DNA of 64,000 bases, taken from positions 372,001-436,000 of the forward strand of contig NZ_JABBGH010000002.1 in the NCBI RefSeq assembly GCF_012927305.1, read 5' to 3'. The position numbers were made by a program, and so were the translations under genes. Positions 37,301-47,625 of this stretch are shown piece by piece. This DNA comes from Hymenobacter polaris (GTDB taxonomy: Bacteria > Bacteroidota > Bacteroidia > Cytophagales > Hymenobacteraceae). Position 1 is the stretch's first letter, and each line of letters opens with the position of its first letter. Under the pieces are notes generated by a model. It was not told where the DNA came from. It did not search any database and saw only the letters and a program-made list of their open reading frames with translations.

Positions 37301-40300
37301 TTAGCGTAGGCTCACGTTGAGGCCCGCCACCACGGTGCGCACCTGCGGGAAGTTGGTGCCGCCGTTGCCGGTGCCGTTGCCCACGGTGTAGGTTTGCTCG
37401 GGGTCCCAGCCCACCCAGGGCGTCCAGGTGTAGAGGTTGCGGCCGCTCACGTACACGGTCAGGGTGCCTAGGCGCCACTTCTCCACCAGCGCGGCTGGGA
37501 AGTTGTAGGTCAGGGTCACGTCCTTGAGGCGGGTGAAGCTGCCGTTGCTGGCGTAGCCGTAGCCGCGGGGGTTGGTGAAGTTGAGGCCGGGCCGGTCCTG
37601 GCTCATGTTTTGGGCCGTCCAGTAGCCAATTTCCTGCGGCAGATTCACGCGGCCGCCCAGGTCCACAAAGTTCAGGTTGCCGTTGTTGCGCAGCACGCCC
37701 TGCACCGTTTGGAAGAATACGCGCAGGCTGAAGCCCTTGTAAGTGAAGGTGTTGGTGATGCCACCCTGCCAGCTCGGAATATTTGAGCCCAGGTAGGTGC
37801 GGTCGTTGCTGTCAATCTTGCCGTCGCCGTTGAGGTCGGCAAACTTCAAGTCGCCGGGCTTGGCGCTGGCGTCCTGCTTGCTCACGTCCTCGCCCTGCTG
37901 CCACACGCCGGTCTTCACGTAGTCGTAGATGCCAAACAGCGGCCGGCCAATGAAGAGGTTGTTGCCGATGTCGTCGCCGCCGGTGCCGTAAATCTGCAGC
38001 ACGCGGTTGCGCACGGCCGAGGCGTTGAGCGACGTTTCCCAGGTGAAGTTCGAGCTTTGCACGTTTACCGTGGTCAGCACGCCCTCCACGCCCTGGTTGC
38101 GCACCGAGCCCACGTTGTCCAGGATGGAGCCGTAGCCCGAAATAATCGGAATTTGGCGGTTCAGCAGCAGGTCGGTGGTTTTAGCGTCGTAGTATTCTAC
38201 CGTACCCGTGATGCGGTTTTGCAGGAAGCCGAAGTCCACGGCGTAGTTGGCGCTGGTGGTTTGCTCCCACTTCAGGTCGGCATTGCCGAGGGTGTTGGCC
38301 CGCAGGCCCACGGTCGTCACGCCGTTGTAGGCGTACTGCAACTGGGCCAGGCCCGTAATAGTCTGGTAGGGGTTGATGCCCTCGTTGCCGGTGGTGCCGT
38401 AGCTGAAGCGCAGCTTCAGGGCCGTCACCACGCTGTTATCCTTTAAGAAAGCTTCATTGGCCACGTTCCAGCCCACGGCCAGCGAGGGGAAGATGGCGTA
38501 CTTGCTGGTGTTGGCCCCGAACACCGACGAGCCGTCGCGGCGGGCCGTCAAGGTCAGCAGGTAGCGGCTGTCGTAGTTGTAGTTGATGCGCGCCATCTGC
38601 GACACCAGCCCCCGGCGCTCGCTGTACGAGCTAATGGTGGGCGTGAGCGAGCCGCCCCCGATGCCGTTGAAGCCGATGTTGTCGTTGATGAAGCCGCTGC
38701 CGTTTTCGGTGGTCGTGAAGTACGTATTCTGCTGGGCGCTGTAGAGGCCCGTTAGGTCGAGGTGGTGCTTGCCGAAGTTGTGGGCGTAGCTCAGCACGTT
38801 CTCCAGCGTGTAGTTGTGGCGCTCGTCGTTGAGCAGCTGCGCCGCGCCGTAGAGGTTGCCAAACGAGCGGCCCTCGTAGTAGGCGTAGCGGTAGGGCCGG
38901 TAGCCGTAAGTGGCGTTGAGGCGGTACTTCAGGCCCTTGAGGAAGGGAAAATCAACCTCGGCGTAGCCCGTGCCGATGAGCTGGTTGACGCGGCTCTGGC
39001 GGGTGTTGGTCAGCGAGGCCAGGGGATTCTTAATTAGCAGCTCGGGCAGCTGCGGATACACCGTGTAGCTGCCGTCGGCGTTGTACTCGTTGCCGTAGGG
39101 GCTGGCTACCTGGGCTAGGGTCAGGTCAGCCCGGCCGCCGTCGTCGTTGTTGGTCGAGAAAAACGACGAGGTGCCGATGCGCAGCCAGGGCGTGAGCGTG
39201 GCGTCGATATTCGAGCGCAAGCTCACGCGCTGAAACTGGAAGCCCTTGAGCGTGCCGAGCTGCTTGAAAAACTCGCCCGACACGAAGTACTTCACGTTGT
39301 CGGTGCCGCCCGAAATGGACAGGTTATGGTCCTGAATGACGCCCTGCCGGCGGATTTCCTGCATCCAGTCCACCGTTTTGCCGGCTTGCAGGTTCACCAC
39401 CTCGGCCGTGTTGGGCAGCGGCTGGGTGGGCGTGAAGCCGCGCTGCACCGCAAAGTCCTGGTACTTCTGGGCGTAGGCCTCGGGGCTGAGCGGGTGCAGC
39501 TTATACACCAGGTACTCGGGGCCGGCGTAGCCGTTGTAGCGAATCTCGGGCTTGCCCGTTTTGCCCCGCTTGGTGGTGATGAGGATAACCCCGTTGGAGC
39601 CGCGCGTGCCGTAGATGGCCGTCGAGCTGGCGTCCTTCAGAATCTCAATCGAGGCGATGTCGTTGGGATTCACGTCGTTGAGGTTGCCCGGAAAGGGCAG
39701 CCCATCCACGATGATGTAGGGGCTGGTGCTGGCCGTAATCGAGCGCACGCCCCGGATGTTGATGCTGGGCTGGGCGCCCGGCACCGACGACGCGGTGGTG
39801 ATGTTGACGCCCGCTACCGCGCCGGCCAGTGCCTGCGCCACGTTCGAAACGGGTATCTTGGCCAGGCGGTCTTGCGGCACCGACACCACCGAGCCGGTCA
39901 CGTCGGAGCGCTTCTGGGTGCCGTAGCCCACCACCACTACCTCGTTGAGGTCCTGCGTGTTCTGGACCAGGTTCACCGTCACGCTGGTGCGGCCGTTCAG
40001 CACCACTTCCTGCTTCACGTAGCCCACCGACGAGATAACGAGCGTGGGCGCGGCCGTGCCGTCGGGCACGGTGAGCATGAAGTTGCCGTCGGCGTCGGTG
40101 CTGGCGCCGAGCGTGGTGCCCTTCAGCACCACCGTGGCGCCGGGCAGGCCGGTTTGCTTTTCATCGAGCACCTTGCCCGTGACGGTGATGGGGGCCGCCG
40201 GGCGGTGCAGGCCTAGGGCTGCCAGGTGGGGAAGGGCGGGGCGGCCGGCCGGCGCAGCAGCCACGGCCAGTGGCAGCAGCGCTCCGCACAAGAGTAAAGG

Positions 40301-40312
40301 TTTTACCTGCAT
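37301..40312 (-). CDS. SusC/RagA-type TonB-linked outer-membrane transporter
   Basis: A 1003-residue receptor for import of glycan fragments. Parts in order: signal peptide, CarboxypepD_reg_2 domain (ITVTGKVLDEKQTGLPGATVVLKGT), the SusC signature DLNEVVVVGYGTQ, plug (LDxxSI-like DIASIEILKDASSTAIYGTRGSNG), then a 22-strand barrel ending VVAGLNVSLR. No N-terminal secretin/TonB-short (anti-sigma-contact) domain is present, which fits HTCS rather than ECF-sigma control. It heads the SusCD pair. Confidence 0.97.
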   Translation of the reverse strand: MQVKPLLLCGALLPLAVAAAPAGRPALPHLAALGLHRPAAPITVTGKVLDEKQTGLPGATVVLKGTTLGASTDADGNFMLTVPDGTAAPTLVISSVGYVKQEVVLNGRTSVTVNLVQNTQDLNEVVVVGYGTQKRSDVTGSVVSVPQDRLAKIPVSNVAQALAGAVAGVNITTASSVPGAQPSINIRGVRSITASTSPYIIVDGLPFPGNLNDVNPNDIASIEILKDASSTAIYGTRGSNGVILITTKRGKTGKPEIRYNGYAGPEYLVYKLHPLSPEAYAQKYQDFAVQRGFTPTQPLPNTAEVVNLQAGKTVDWMQEIRRQGVIQDHNLSISGGTDNVKYFVSGEFFKQLGTLKGFQFQRVSLRSNIDATLTPWLRIGTSSFFSTNNDDGGRADLTLAQVASPYGNEYNADGSYTVYPQLPELLIKNPLASLTNTRQSRVNQLIGTGYAEVDFPFLKGLKYRLNATYGYRPYRYAYYEGRSFGNLYGAAQLLNDERHNYTLENVLSYAHNFGKHHLDLTGLYSAQQNTYFTTTENGSGFINDNIGFNGIGGGSLTPTISSYSERRGLVSQMARINYNYDSRYLLTLTARRDGSSVFGANTSKYAIFPSLAVGWNVANEAFLKDNSVVTALKLRFSYGTTGNEGINPYQTITGLAQLQYAYNGVTTVGLRANTLGNADLKWEQTTSANYAVDFGFLQNRITGTVEYYDAKTTDLLLNRQIPIISGYGSILDNVGSVRNQGVEGVLTTVNVQSSNFTWETSLNASAVRNRVLQIYGTGGDDIGNNLFIGRPLFGIYDYVKTGVWQQGEDVSKQDASAKPGDLKFADLNGDGKIDSNDRTYLGSNIPSWQGGITNTFTYKGFSLRVFFQTVQGVLRNNGNLNFVDLGGRVNLPQEIGYWTAQNMSQDRPGLNFTNPRGYGYASNGSFTRLKDVTLTYNFPAALVEKWRLGTLTVYVSGRNLYTWTPWVGWDPEQTYTVGNGTGNGGTNFPQVRTVVAGLNVSLR

Positions 40313-40382
40313 AAGGTAAGGGTATAAGAGCGGGCAGGCGCCCGCCGGGGGTGGGAAAAATTGCTTTTGCCAGGTAGCTAAG

Positions 40383-40394
40383 ACAAACGTTTGT
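40383..40394. promoter_or_regulatory. Operator-like palindrome upstream of SusC
   Basis: A perfect 12-bp palindrome ACAAACGTTTGT with the AACGTT core seen in LacI/CcpA-type operators. It lies 71 bases before the SusC start. A one-mismatch copy is found upstream of GH51. Confidence 0.45.
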
Positions 40395-40542
40395 GTGCGG
40401 GGGCGGGCAGCTTATTGGCCGGGCTGCTTACTGGCTCAAAGTACCGCATTCGTTTGGGGGCGAGCCGGGGCTTTTTGCGGCAAAAAAGGGGGGCAAATTC
40501 ACGACTTGACAAACTCGCCACTAGTTGCGCCGCCAATATAAC

Positions 40543-41706
40543 TTATTGGCTTACTGAGGAATTGGCCTTGGGCTGGTCGAAGGCCCCTAGGGTCCAACGG
40601 TCGGCCCAGCGCAGGCGTGGCTGGTCGCCTTCGAAGCCGAGGGGCAGCCAGATGTAGCCGCCGGCTATGGGGTTCTTGGGCGTCCAGCGGTCGGCCATAA
40701 AGATGAAGGCGTCCTTGCGGCCGGCCACCGGCAGCAGGTAGGTGCTTTGCGAGCGGAAGGTGGAGTCGGCCTCGGGGCCCACGGCGGGGTTGGCGAGCTG
40801 CCGCCACGGCCCCCAGATGGAGCTGGCCACGAACGAGCGGGCCGCGTTGGGCGCCCAGCCGGTGCAGCCGCTAGTGATGAGGTAGTACTTGCCGTCTTTC
40901 TTGCACAGGGCCGGGGCCTCGTTGTGGCCGGCTGGCGCAATGGTGTTCCACTTGCCCGTAAAGCCCTGGTAGTCGTCGGTTAGCTCGGCCACGTGCAGCG
41001 TCAGGTTTTCCTCCGAGGCGCTGATGTGGTAGGCCCGGCCGTCGTCGTCCACGAAAATGGTCATGTCGCGCGCCATCTGGCCGGGGGTGAAGTCGCGGCG
41101 CACGAACAGGCCCTCGGCCACGGCTTGGCGCCACGCGGGCGTCCACCATTTCAGGTCGGCCTCGCCGGGCCGGGGCTGCTTCCACTCCTCCCAAAACCCT
41201 AGGGGCCACTGCCCGGCGCCGGGCCGGTACGAGCGCACGTAGCGGTAGGGCCCGGTGGGCCGGCTGGCCACGGCCACGGCCGTGCGGGCGGCGGCGTAGC
41301 CCTGGCCTTTCAGCTCCAGGTGAAACCACATCACGTACTGCCCGGTCTTCTTATTGTACACCACCTTGGGCCGCTCTAGCACGCAGCCTTTCTCGATTTC
41401 GGAGCCCGAGCCGGCCGGCGCCACGGCCAGCGCAATGCCCTCGTCCTGCCAGTTATAGAGGTCCTTCGACGAGTAGCAGTGCACGCCCACCTGGGCACTA
41501 TTGCCTTTGGGGCCGGCTATTTTGTGCTCGCCAAACAGGTAGTAGCGGCCATGGTCGTAGAGGGCGCCCGCGCCGTGGGCGTTCAGGTGCACGCCGTGGT
41601 TGTCGGGCCAGGGCTGGCCGGGCTCGAAGGCGGTGCGCCTGGGCGTTTGGGCCTGGGCCAGGGAGCCGGCCAGCGCCAGCGCGCCGAGAAGCAGCAGAGG
41701 TTTCAT
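40543..41706 (-). CDS. GH43-like glycosidase
   Basis: A 387-residue secreted five-bladed propeller enzyme with a signal peptide (about 1-19). It shows DNHGVHLNAHGAGALYDHG with YYLFGEHK, then VLERPKVVYNKKTG, RDMTIFVDDDGRAY and EAPALCKKDGKYYLI, giving the usual two Asp and one Glu of GH43. It resembles the group of GH43 enzymes acting on galactose or arabinose units in arabinogalactan; exact subfamily is not decided. It is the most upstream minus-strand gene, divergent from the HTCS gene. Confidence 0.85.
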   Translation of the reverse strand: MKPLLLLGALALAGSLAQAQTPRRTAFEPGQPWPDNHGVHLNAHGAGALYDHGRYYLFGEHKIAGPKGNSAQVGVHCYSSKDLYNWQDEGIALAVAPAGSGSEIEKGCVLERPKVVYNKKTGQYVMWFHLELKGQGYAAARTAVAVASRPTGPYRYVRSYRPGAGQWPLGFWEEWKQPRPGEADLKWWTPAWRQAVAEGLFVRRDFTPGQMARDMTIFVDDDGRAYHISASEENLTLHVAELTDDYQGFTGKWNTIAPAGHNEAPALCKKDGKYYLITSGCTGWAPNAARSFVASSIWGPWRQLANPAVGPEADSTFRSQSTYLLPVAGRKDAFIFMADRWTPKNPIAGGYIWLPLGFEGDQPRLRWADRWTLGAFDQPKANSSVSQ

Positions 41707-41929
41707 GCGGGGGTGGGGCCTAGGGAAGAAGTTGGTAGCCAGGCAAAACTACCGGGCTGGTTTAGCCGCCTAGGGGGGCTTTTTCGGCAGAAAGCGGGGG
41801 TGGGTACGGCAGCAGCCCTAGGGCGCTCCCGCTGGCTAAGGCCCGGCCGCCGGCTTGTTGCCAAATGCTGCTACCTTAGTGTCCCTACCCTAGCGGCGCC
41901 CGGCGCCGCGCACTTACTCCATCCCACCC

Positions 41930-44900
41930 ATGCGCCATCTGCTTTACGGCCTGCTCTCGGGCCTGCTGGCGCTGCTCCCCCTAGGCAGCCGGGCGCAGCG
42001 CATTGCCCCGGCCGATTTTCGCTTCGAGCACCTCACCGTCGACCAGGGCCTCTCGCACTCCGATGCCATGTGCGTGGCCCAGGACCAGGCGGGCTTCATC
42101 TGGGTAGGCACTAACCGCGGCCTCGACCGCTACGACGGCTACGAGCTACGCCAGTACACGCGCCCTATCACCCCCGAGGGCATTGCCAGCAACCGCATCA
42201 AGGTGCTGCACGTGGCGCCCGGCGGCCGCCTGTGGGTGGGGGCCCAGCGGGCGGGCCTCAGCTACTACAGCCCCGCCCGCGACCAGCTGGTGGTGCTGCG
42301 CGCCCCCAGCCTGCCGGCCGCCCAGCAGGCGCTGCTGCGGCAGCTGGCGCAGGCCACTGTGGGCACTCTGGACACCGATGCGCAGGGCCACCTGTGGGCG
42401 GGCACCGAGCAGGGCCACTTGTTTCGGCTGACGCTGGACAGCCTGGGCGCGCTGCGCGAGCTGCGGCAAGTGCCGCTGCCCACTGCGGCCGGCAGCATCA
42501 GCAGCCTAGCCGCCGATGCCGAGGGCAACGTGTGGGTGGGCACCCTCGACCGGGGGCTGTGTTTGGTGCGGCCCGGCCAGCAGCCGCGCGCCGAAGCCAC
42601 CGCCCTCACCGACGCCGTGCGGGCCCTGCACCTCGACTGGCGCGGCGACTTGTGGGCGGGGGCCGAGCAGCGGGTGTTCTGGGTGAGCGCTGCCAACCGC
42701 CGCGCCGTGCGCAAGCTAACCGCCAACCCCCAGCCCCAATCCTACCCGCAGCTGCAGGCCCTGCGCCTCGACTTGCAGGGCCGCCTGTGGGTGGGCACGC
42801 TCTACGGCCTCTACGTGTGGGAGGCGGGGGCCGTGACGGGCACTGCCCCGCCGCTGCGCGCCGCCCCCACCCTGCTGCTGCCCCAGGCCGGCAACCCCGA
42901 CGGGCTGAACTCGGAGCGGGTGCACCAGCTGTTTGAGGACCGCACCCACGTGCTGTGGCTGTGCGCCTCTGCCGGCGGCCTCAACCGGGTCGACCTGCTG
43001 CAGAAGCCGTTTGGGCAGCTGCGCCGCCAGCTCAGCAGCCAGGCCACGCTCACCAACAACTACGTCAACGCGCTGTATAAGGAAGAGGATACTAATACGC
43101 TCTGGATTGGCACCCGCAACGGGGTGTCGGCCTACGACCTAGCCCGCCACACCTACCAGAACTACCTGGCCCGCCCCGACACCAGCCCAGCCAACGGCGT
43201 GGACGTGTCGGCCATCTGCCAGACGCGCAACGGCACGCTCTGGTTTGGCACCCGCCACCGCGGCCTCGTGAGTTTGGTGCGCCGCGGCGGGCAGGCCGTG
43301 CTCACCACCTACGACCAGCTGCCTGGCGGCCGCAGCCTGCGCGAGGCCAGCATCGAGCGCCTGGCCGTGGACGGGGCCGGCAACGTGTGGGTGGCCACCT
43401 TCAGCGCGGGCCTCTACCAGTTCAGCCCCAGCGGCCAGCTGCTGGGCAGCTACCAGGCCGGCGCCAACGGCTTGCCCACCAGCAACTTCTCGTTCCTGCT
43501 CTACGACCCCGCCCAGGATGTGCTGTGGGCCAGCACCACCAACGCCGGCCTGCTGAAGCTGCGCGTGGGCCCCGGCCAGCTACGGGTGCTGCAGCAGTAT
43601 AAATACCAGCCGGGGGCTAGGGATGGGCTGCGGGTGAACTACGTGTGGCCGCTGCTGCTCGACCGCCAGGGCACGCTCTGGATTGGCACCATTGGCGGGG
43701 GGCTGCACCAACTGGCGCGCGATGCCCGGGGCCGCGAGGTGCTGCGCAGCGACCGCCGCTGGCTGCCCGAAACCGACGTGGAAAGCATCCTGGCCGACGA
43801 CGCGGGCAACCTCTGGCTGGGCGGCACCGGCCTCTATCGCTACACGCCCGCCACCCGCCAGTACCTGCGCTACGACGTGGCCGACGGCCTGCAAAGCAAT
43901 GCCTTCAAGATTGGGGCCGCCGACCGCGGGGCCGATGGCACGCTGTATTTCGGCGGCGTAAACGGGGTAAGCTACTTCCAGCCGGCCACCATTCAGCCCA
44001 ATCCCTACGCCCCGGTGGTGCAAGTCACGGGCCTGCGCCTGAACAACCAGCCCGTGGCCGTGGGCCAGCCCTTTGGCGGCCGCGTGGTGCTCAAGCAGCC
44101 CCTGGCCCAGCCCCAGACCGTCACCCTTAAGCCCGGCGAGAACGACTTCTCGGTGGAGTTTGTGGGCCTGAACTACGCCAACCCGCAGAAAAATCGCTAC
44201 GCCTACCAGCTCGAAGGCTACAACGCCGACTGGGTGTACCCGGCCCTAGGGCAGCGCACGGCCAGCTTTGCCAACCTGCCGCCCGGCCGCTACCGCCTGC
44301 GCCTGCGGGCCAGCAACGGCGAGGGCGCCTGGAGCGCCCCGGTGGCCCCGCTCACCTTCGAGGTGCTGGCGCCGTGGTACAAAACCGGCTGGGCCTACGG
44401 CCTCTACGCCCTCGGGCTGCTGGCGCTGGTGGCCCTCTACCGCCGCTTCGAAATCAGCCAGCAGGCGCTGAAAAACAAGCTGGTACTGGAGCAATTCCAG
44501 ACCGAGAAGGAGAAGGAGCTGACCAACCTCAAGCTGGGCTTCTTCACCAACATCAGCCACGAGCTGCGCACCCCGCTCACCCTCATCCTAGGGCCGGTGG
44601 AGGAGATAATGAGCAGCCCCGGACCGGTACCCAACCTGCCGGGCAAGATGCAGCTGGTGCACCGCCAGGCCAGCAAGCTGCTGGAGCTGGTGAACCAGCT
44701 ACTCGACTTCCGCAAGGTGGAGACCGGCAACGTGCCGCTGCGCGCCGGCTACCGCGACGCGGGCGCCTTTTTGGCCGAGCAGTACGCCGCCTTCCAGCTC
44801 AAGGCCGAGGCGCGGCACATTCGCTACGTGCTCGACCTGCCCGCCGAGCCGGTGGGGCTGTTCTTCGACCAGGGCAAGCTGGAAATTATCCTCACCAACC

Positions 44901-46171
44901 TGCTCTCCAACGCCTTCAAGTACACCCCCGATGGCGGACGCGTGGAGCTGGCGGCCACCGTGGTGGGCAGCCCCGGCGGCAACGCCGTGTACGCCCCCGA
45001 CGAGCTGACGGGCAACTACTTGCGCATCACGGTGGCCGATACCGGCGTGGGCATCAGCCCCGGCGAGCTGGGCCGCATCTTCGACCCCTACTACCAGGCC
45101 TCGCACACCACCACGCTCCGCATGATGGGCACCGGCATTGGGCTGTCGCTGGCCCGGCAGTTTGCCCAACGCCACGGCGGCCAACTCACCGTCACGAGTA
45201 CCCTCGGGCAGGGCACCACCTTCGAGCTGCGCCTGCCCTTCGGCCAGCAGCACCTACACGCCGAAGACCTGTTGCCCGCCGAGGCTGCGCCCGCTGCCGC
45301 GGCCCTAGGGGCCCAAGCAGCGCTGCCAGCCGAAGAAGCTGAGCTGCCCGAAGCCGAAGCCAGCGACAGCGCCAGCCGCGCCGGGGGCCGCCCGCGCCTG
45401 CTGGTGGTGGAAGACCACGACGAGGTGCGCGAGTACCTGCGCGAGCTGTTCGCGGCCGACTACGAGGTGCTGACGGCCGAGGACGGCGCCGTGGGCTGGA
45501 ACGCGGCCCTGGCCCAGCTGCCCGACCTCATTATCTCGGACGTGATGATGCCGCGTTCCGATGGCCTGGAGCTGTGCCAGCGCCTCAAGCAGCACCCCAA
45601 AACCAGCCACATTCCGCTGCTGCTGCTCACGGCCCGCACGGCCGAAACCCACGAGCTGGAGGGCCTGGGGCTGGGCGCCGACGACTACGTAAGCAAGCCC
45701 TTTAACCCCACGCTGCTGCACGCCAAGGCCGACGCCCTGCTGCGCAACTGCCGCAAGCTGCACGAGTTCTACCAGCGTCGCATCCTGCTGCAGCCCACCG
45801 AAATAGTGGTGGCCGACGCCGACCGCGAGTTCCTCGAAAAAGCCATGGCCGTGGTGGAGCAACACCTCAGCGATACCGATTTCAGCGTACAGGTGCTGGT
45901 GCGCGAGCTGGCCATGAGCAGCTCGGTCTTCTACCGCCGCGTAAAAAGCCTCACCGGCCAAACGGCGGTCGAGTTCATCCGCGACGTGCGCCTGAAGCGG
46001 GCGGCCCAACTGCTAGCCCAGTCGCAGCTGCGGGTGTCGGAAGTGGCTTTCGAGGTGGGCATCGAAAACGCCAAGTACTTCCGCCAGGTGTTCCAGAAGC
46101 TCTACGGCACCACGCCTTCCGACTACGCCAAGCAGCACCGCGCCGCCCAGGCCACCTCGGAGGTGGAGTAG
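41930..46171 (+). CDS. Hybrid two-component system regulator (HTCS)
   Basis: A single 1413-residue membrane protein that senses glycan fragments in the periplasm and switches on the locus. Order: signal peptide; two seven-bladed propellers of Reg_prop repeats (GFIWVGTNRGLDRYDG, NVWVGTLDRGL and many more, about 30-740); Y_Y_Y domain (about 750-812); membrane helix (about 820-840); HisKA with phospho-His about 877 in ISHELRTPL; HATPase (NLLSNAFKYTP, DTGVGIS, GTGIGLSLA); receiver (about 1153-1270) with phospho-Asp about 1204; AraC helix-turn-helix (about 1318-1410). It lies between the two halves of the locus. Confidence 0.97.
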   Translation: MRHLLYGLLSGLLALLPLGSRAQRIAPADFRFEHLTVDQGLSHSDAMCVAQDQAGFIWVGTNRGLDRYDGYELRQYTRPITPEGIASNRIKVLHVAPGGRLWVGAQRAGLSYYSPARDQLVVLRAPSLPAAQQALLRQLAQATVGTLDTDAQGHLWAGTEQGHLFRLTLDSLGALRELRQVPLPTAAGSISSLAADAEGNVWVGTLDRGLCLVRPGQQPRAEATALTDAVRALHLDWRGDLWAGAEQRVFWVSAANRRAVRKLTANPQPQSYPQLQALRLDLQGRLWVGTLYGLYVWEAGAVTGTAPPLRAAPTLLLPQAGNPDGLNSERVHQLFEDRTHVLWLCASAGGLNRVDLLQKPFGQLRRQLSSQATLTNNYVNALYKEEDTNTLWIGTRNGVSAYDLARHTYQNYLARPDTSPANGVDVSAICQTRNGTLWFGTRHRGLVSLVRRGGQAVLTTYDQLPGGRSLREASIERLAVDGAGNVWVATFSAGLYQFSPSGQLLGSYQAGANGLPTSNFSFLLYDPAQDVLWASTTNAGLLKLRVGPGQLRVLQQYKYQPGARDGLRVNYVWPLLLDRQGTLWIGTIGGGLHQLARDARGREVLRSDRRWLPETDVESILADDAGNLWLGGTGLYRYTPATRQYLRYDVADGLQSNAFKIGAADRGADGTLYFGGVNGVSYFQPATIQPNPYAPVVQVTGLRLNNQPVAVGQPFGGRVVLKQPLAQPQTVTLKPGENDFSVEFVGLNYANPQKNRYAYQLEGYNADWVYPALGQRTASFANLPPGRYRLRLRASNGEGAWSAPVAPLTFEVLAPWYKTGWAYGLYALGLLALVALYRRFEISQQALKNKLVLEQFQTEKEKELTNLKLGFFTNISHELRTPLTLILGPVEEIMSSPGPVPNLPGKMQLVHRQASKLLELVNQLLDFRKVETGNVPLRAGYRDAGAFLAEQYAAFQLKAEARHIRYVLDLPAEPVGLFFDQGKLEIILTNLLSNAFKYTPDGGRVELAATVVGSPGGNAVYAPDELTGNYLRITVADTGVGISPGELGRIFDPYYQASHTTTLRMMGTGIGLSLARQFAQRHGGQLTVTSTLGQGTTFELRLPFGQQHLHAEDLLPAEAAPAAAALGAQAALPAEEAELPEAEASDSASRAGGRPRLLVVEDHDEVREYLRELFAADYEVLTAEDGAVGWNAALAQLPDLIISDVMMPRSDGLELCQRLKQHPKTSHIPLLLLTARTAETHELEGLGLGADDYVSKPFNPTLLHAKADALLRNCRKLHEFYQRRILLQPTEIVVADADREFLEKAMAVVEQHLSDTDFSVQVLVRELAMSSSVFYRRVKSLTGQTAVEFIRDVRLKRAAQLLAQSQLRVSEVAFEVGIENAKYFRQVFQKLYGTTPSDYAKQHRAAQATSEVE

Positions 46172-46205
46172 GGAAGAGAGCTGAAAAGGGAATAAAGTAA
46201 AAAGA

Positions 46206-46288
46206 ACGTCATGCTGAGCTTGCCGAAGCATCTCTACCACGCCGTCTGAGTAAGCGGTAGAGATGCTTCGGCAAGCTCAGCATGACGT
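46206..46288. repeat. Palindromic repeat, perfect 33-bp arms
   Basis: Arms 46206-46238 and 46256-46288 are exact inverse copies (core GTCATGCTGAGC...GAAGCATCTCTACC) around a 17-base loop. A short T run follows on the plus strand, so it may end HTCS transcription. It is the first of three related copies between 46 and 51 kb. The rest of the 313-base gap to GH105 holds two CCTAGG sites and no gene. Confidence 0.9.
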
Positions 46289-46485
46289 GCTTTTTAGGTG
46301 TTTATGTATTTCAGATTTAGCAACTTGGATTTGCTGCCTGCTTCGCCCTAGGCCCCGCACCCGATAAAAAGCCCCCCGTTCTTCCCGAAAACGCCCCCGC
46401 TGCCAAGCGCTGGGCGGCCCTACTATTGCAGCGGCGAAGCCCCTAGGGGGCGGCCGCCGGTTTTCCCACCCACCTTCGTTTTGGT

Positions 46486-47613
46486 ATGCTCCGTACCCTC
46501 CGGAACGCTTGGCTGCTCGGCGGCCTGTTGCTCACCGCCCGCCTGGCCTCGGCCCAAGCCCCGCTTTCGGCCGCCGAGCAGGCGCAGTTCAAGCCCGCTT
46601 TCATCAAGGCCCAACTGCTGAAAGCCACCCAGTGGCAGCTGGCCCACCCCAAGCACAAGCCCACCGACTGGACCAACGGCGCCTTCTACTCCGGGGTGTT
46701 CGCGGCCTACCAAACCACTAAGTCAAAGCTGATTCTGGACTCGCTCATGGCCCTAGGGCAGCGCACGCACTGGCAGCCCGACCAGCGCTACGACCACGCC
46801 GACGACATCGCCATCTGCCAAACCTACCTCAACCTCTACCGCCTCAAGCACGACCAGCGCATGATAGTGCCCACGCTGGCCGTACTGGATAAGCTGCGCA
46901 CCACGCCCGGCCCCGAGGTGCAGCAGCACGGCATCACCTGGTGGTGGTGCGACGCCCTATTTATGGGCCCGCCGGTGCTGGCGAAAGCCGCCGCTATTGC
47001 CAACCAGCCGCAGCTGCTGGTGCTCAACGACACGCTCTACGCCCAAACCTACCGGCGCCTCTTCAACCACCAGCAGCACCTGTTTGCCCGCGATGCCTCG
47101 TACCTACTCAGCGAAGCCGGCGAGGGCAAGAAGGAAAGCAACGGCGAGCGCGTGTTTTGGAGCCGCGGCAACGGCTGGGTGATGGGCGGGCTGGTGCAGC
47201 TGTTGCAAGAGATGCCAAAAGGCCACCCTACGCGGCCGTTCTACGTGAGCCTGTTTAAGGAAATGGCCGCCCGCCTCATCCAGCTGCAGCAGCCCGATGG
47301 GCTGTGGCGCGCCAGCCTGCTCGACCCGGCCGCCTACCCCGGCGGCGAGGCCAGCGGCTCGGGCTTCGATTGCTACGCCTTGGCCTGGGGACTCAACCAG
47401 GGCCTGCTTGACCCGGCCACCTACCTGCCGCCCGTGCAAAAGGCCTGGGTGGCCCTCAACGGCTGCGTGAATGCGGAAGGGCGCGTGGGCTGGGTGCAGC
47501 CCATCGGCGCCGACCCGCGCCGCGACTTCTCAGCCGATAGCTGGGAGGTGTACGGCACCGGCGCCTACCTGCTGGCTGGCTCCGAGGTTATCAAGCTCAA
47601 AGCCACGCGCTAG
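46486..47613 (+). CDS. GH105 unsaturated rhamnogalacturonyl hydrolase
   Basis: A 375-residue enzyme of the YteR/YesR type, with a signal peptide (about 1-24). It removes the unsaturated uronate from the non-reducing end of lyase products of rhamnogalacturonan or ulvan. It shows DWTNGAFYSG, YDHADDIAICQTYL, the catalytic-Asp region TWWWCDALFMGPP, FWSRGNGWVMGG and SGFDCYALAWG. The freed unsaturated sugar rearranges and feeds KduI and KduD encoded downstream. It implies that a polysaccharide lyase acts upstream in the pathway. Confidence 0.93.
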   Translation: MLRTLRNAWLLGGLLLTARLASAQAPLSAAEQAQFKPAFIKAQLLKATQWQLAHPKHKPTDWTNGAFYSGVFAAYQTTKSKLILDSLMALGQRTHWQPDQRYDHADDIAICQTYLNLYRLKHDQRMIVPTLAVLDKLRTTPGPEVQQHGITWWWCDALFMGPPVLAKAAAIANQPQLLVLNDTLYAQTYRRLFNHQQHLFARDASYLLSEAGEGKKESNGERVFWSRGNGWVMGGLVQLLQEMPKGHPTRPFYVSLFKEMAARLIQLQQPDGLWRASLLDPAAYPGGEASGSGFDCYALAWGLNQGLLDPATYLPPVQKAWVALNGCVNAEGRVGWVQPIGADPRRDFSADSWEVYGTGAYLLAGSEVIKLKATR

Positions 47614-47625
47614 CATTCGCCGCCC

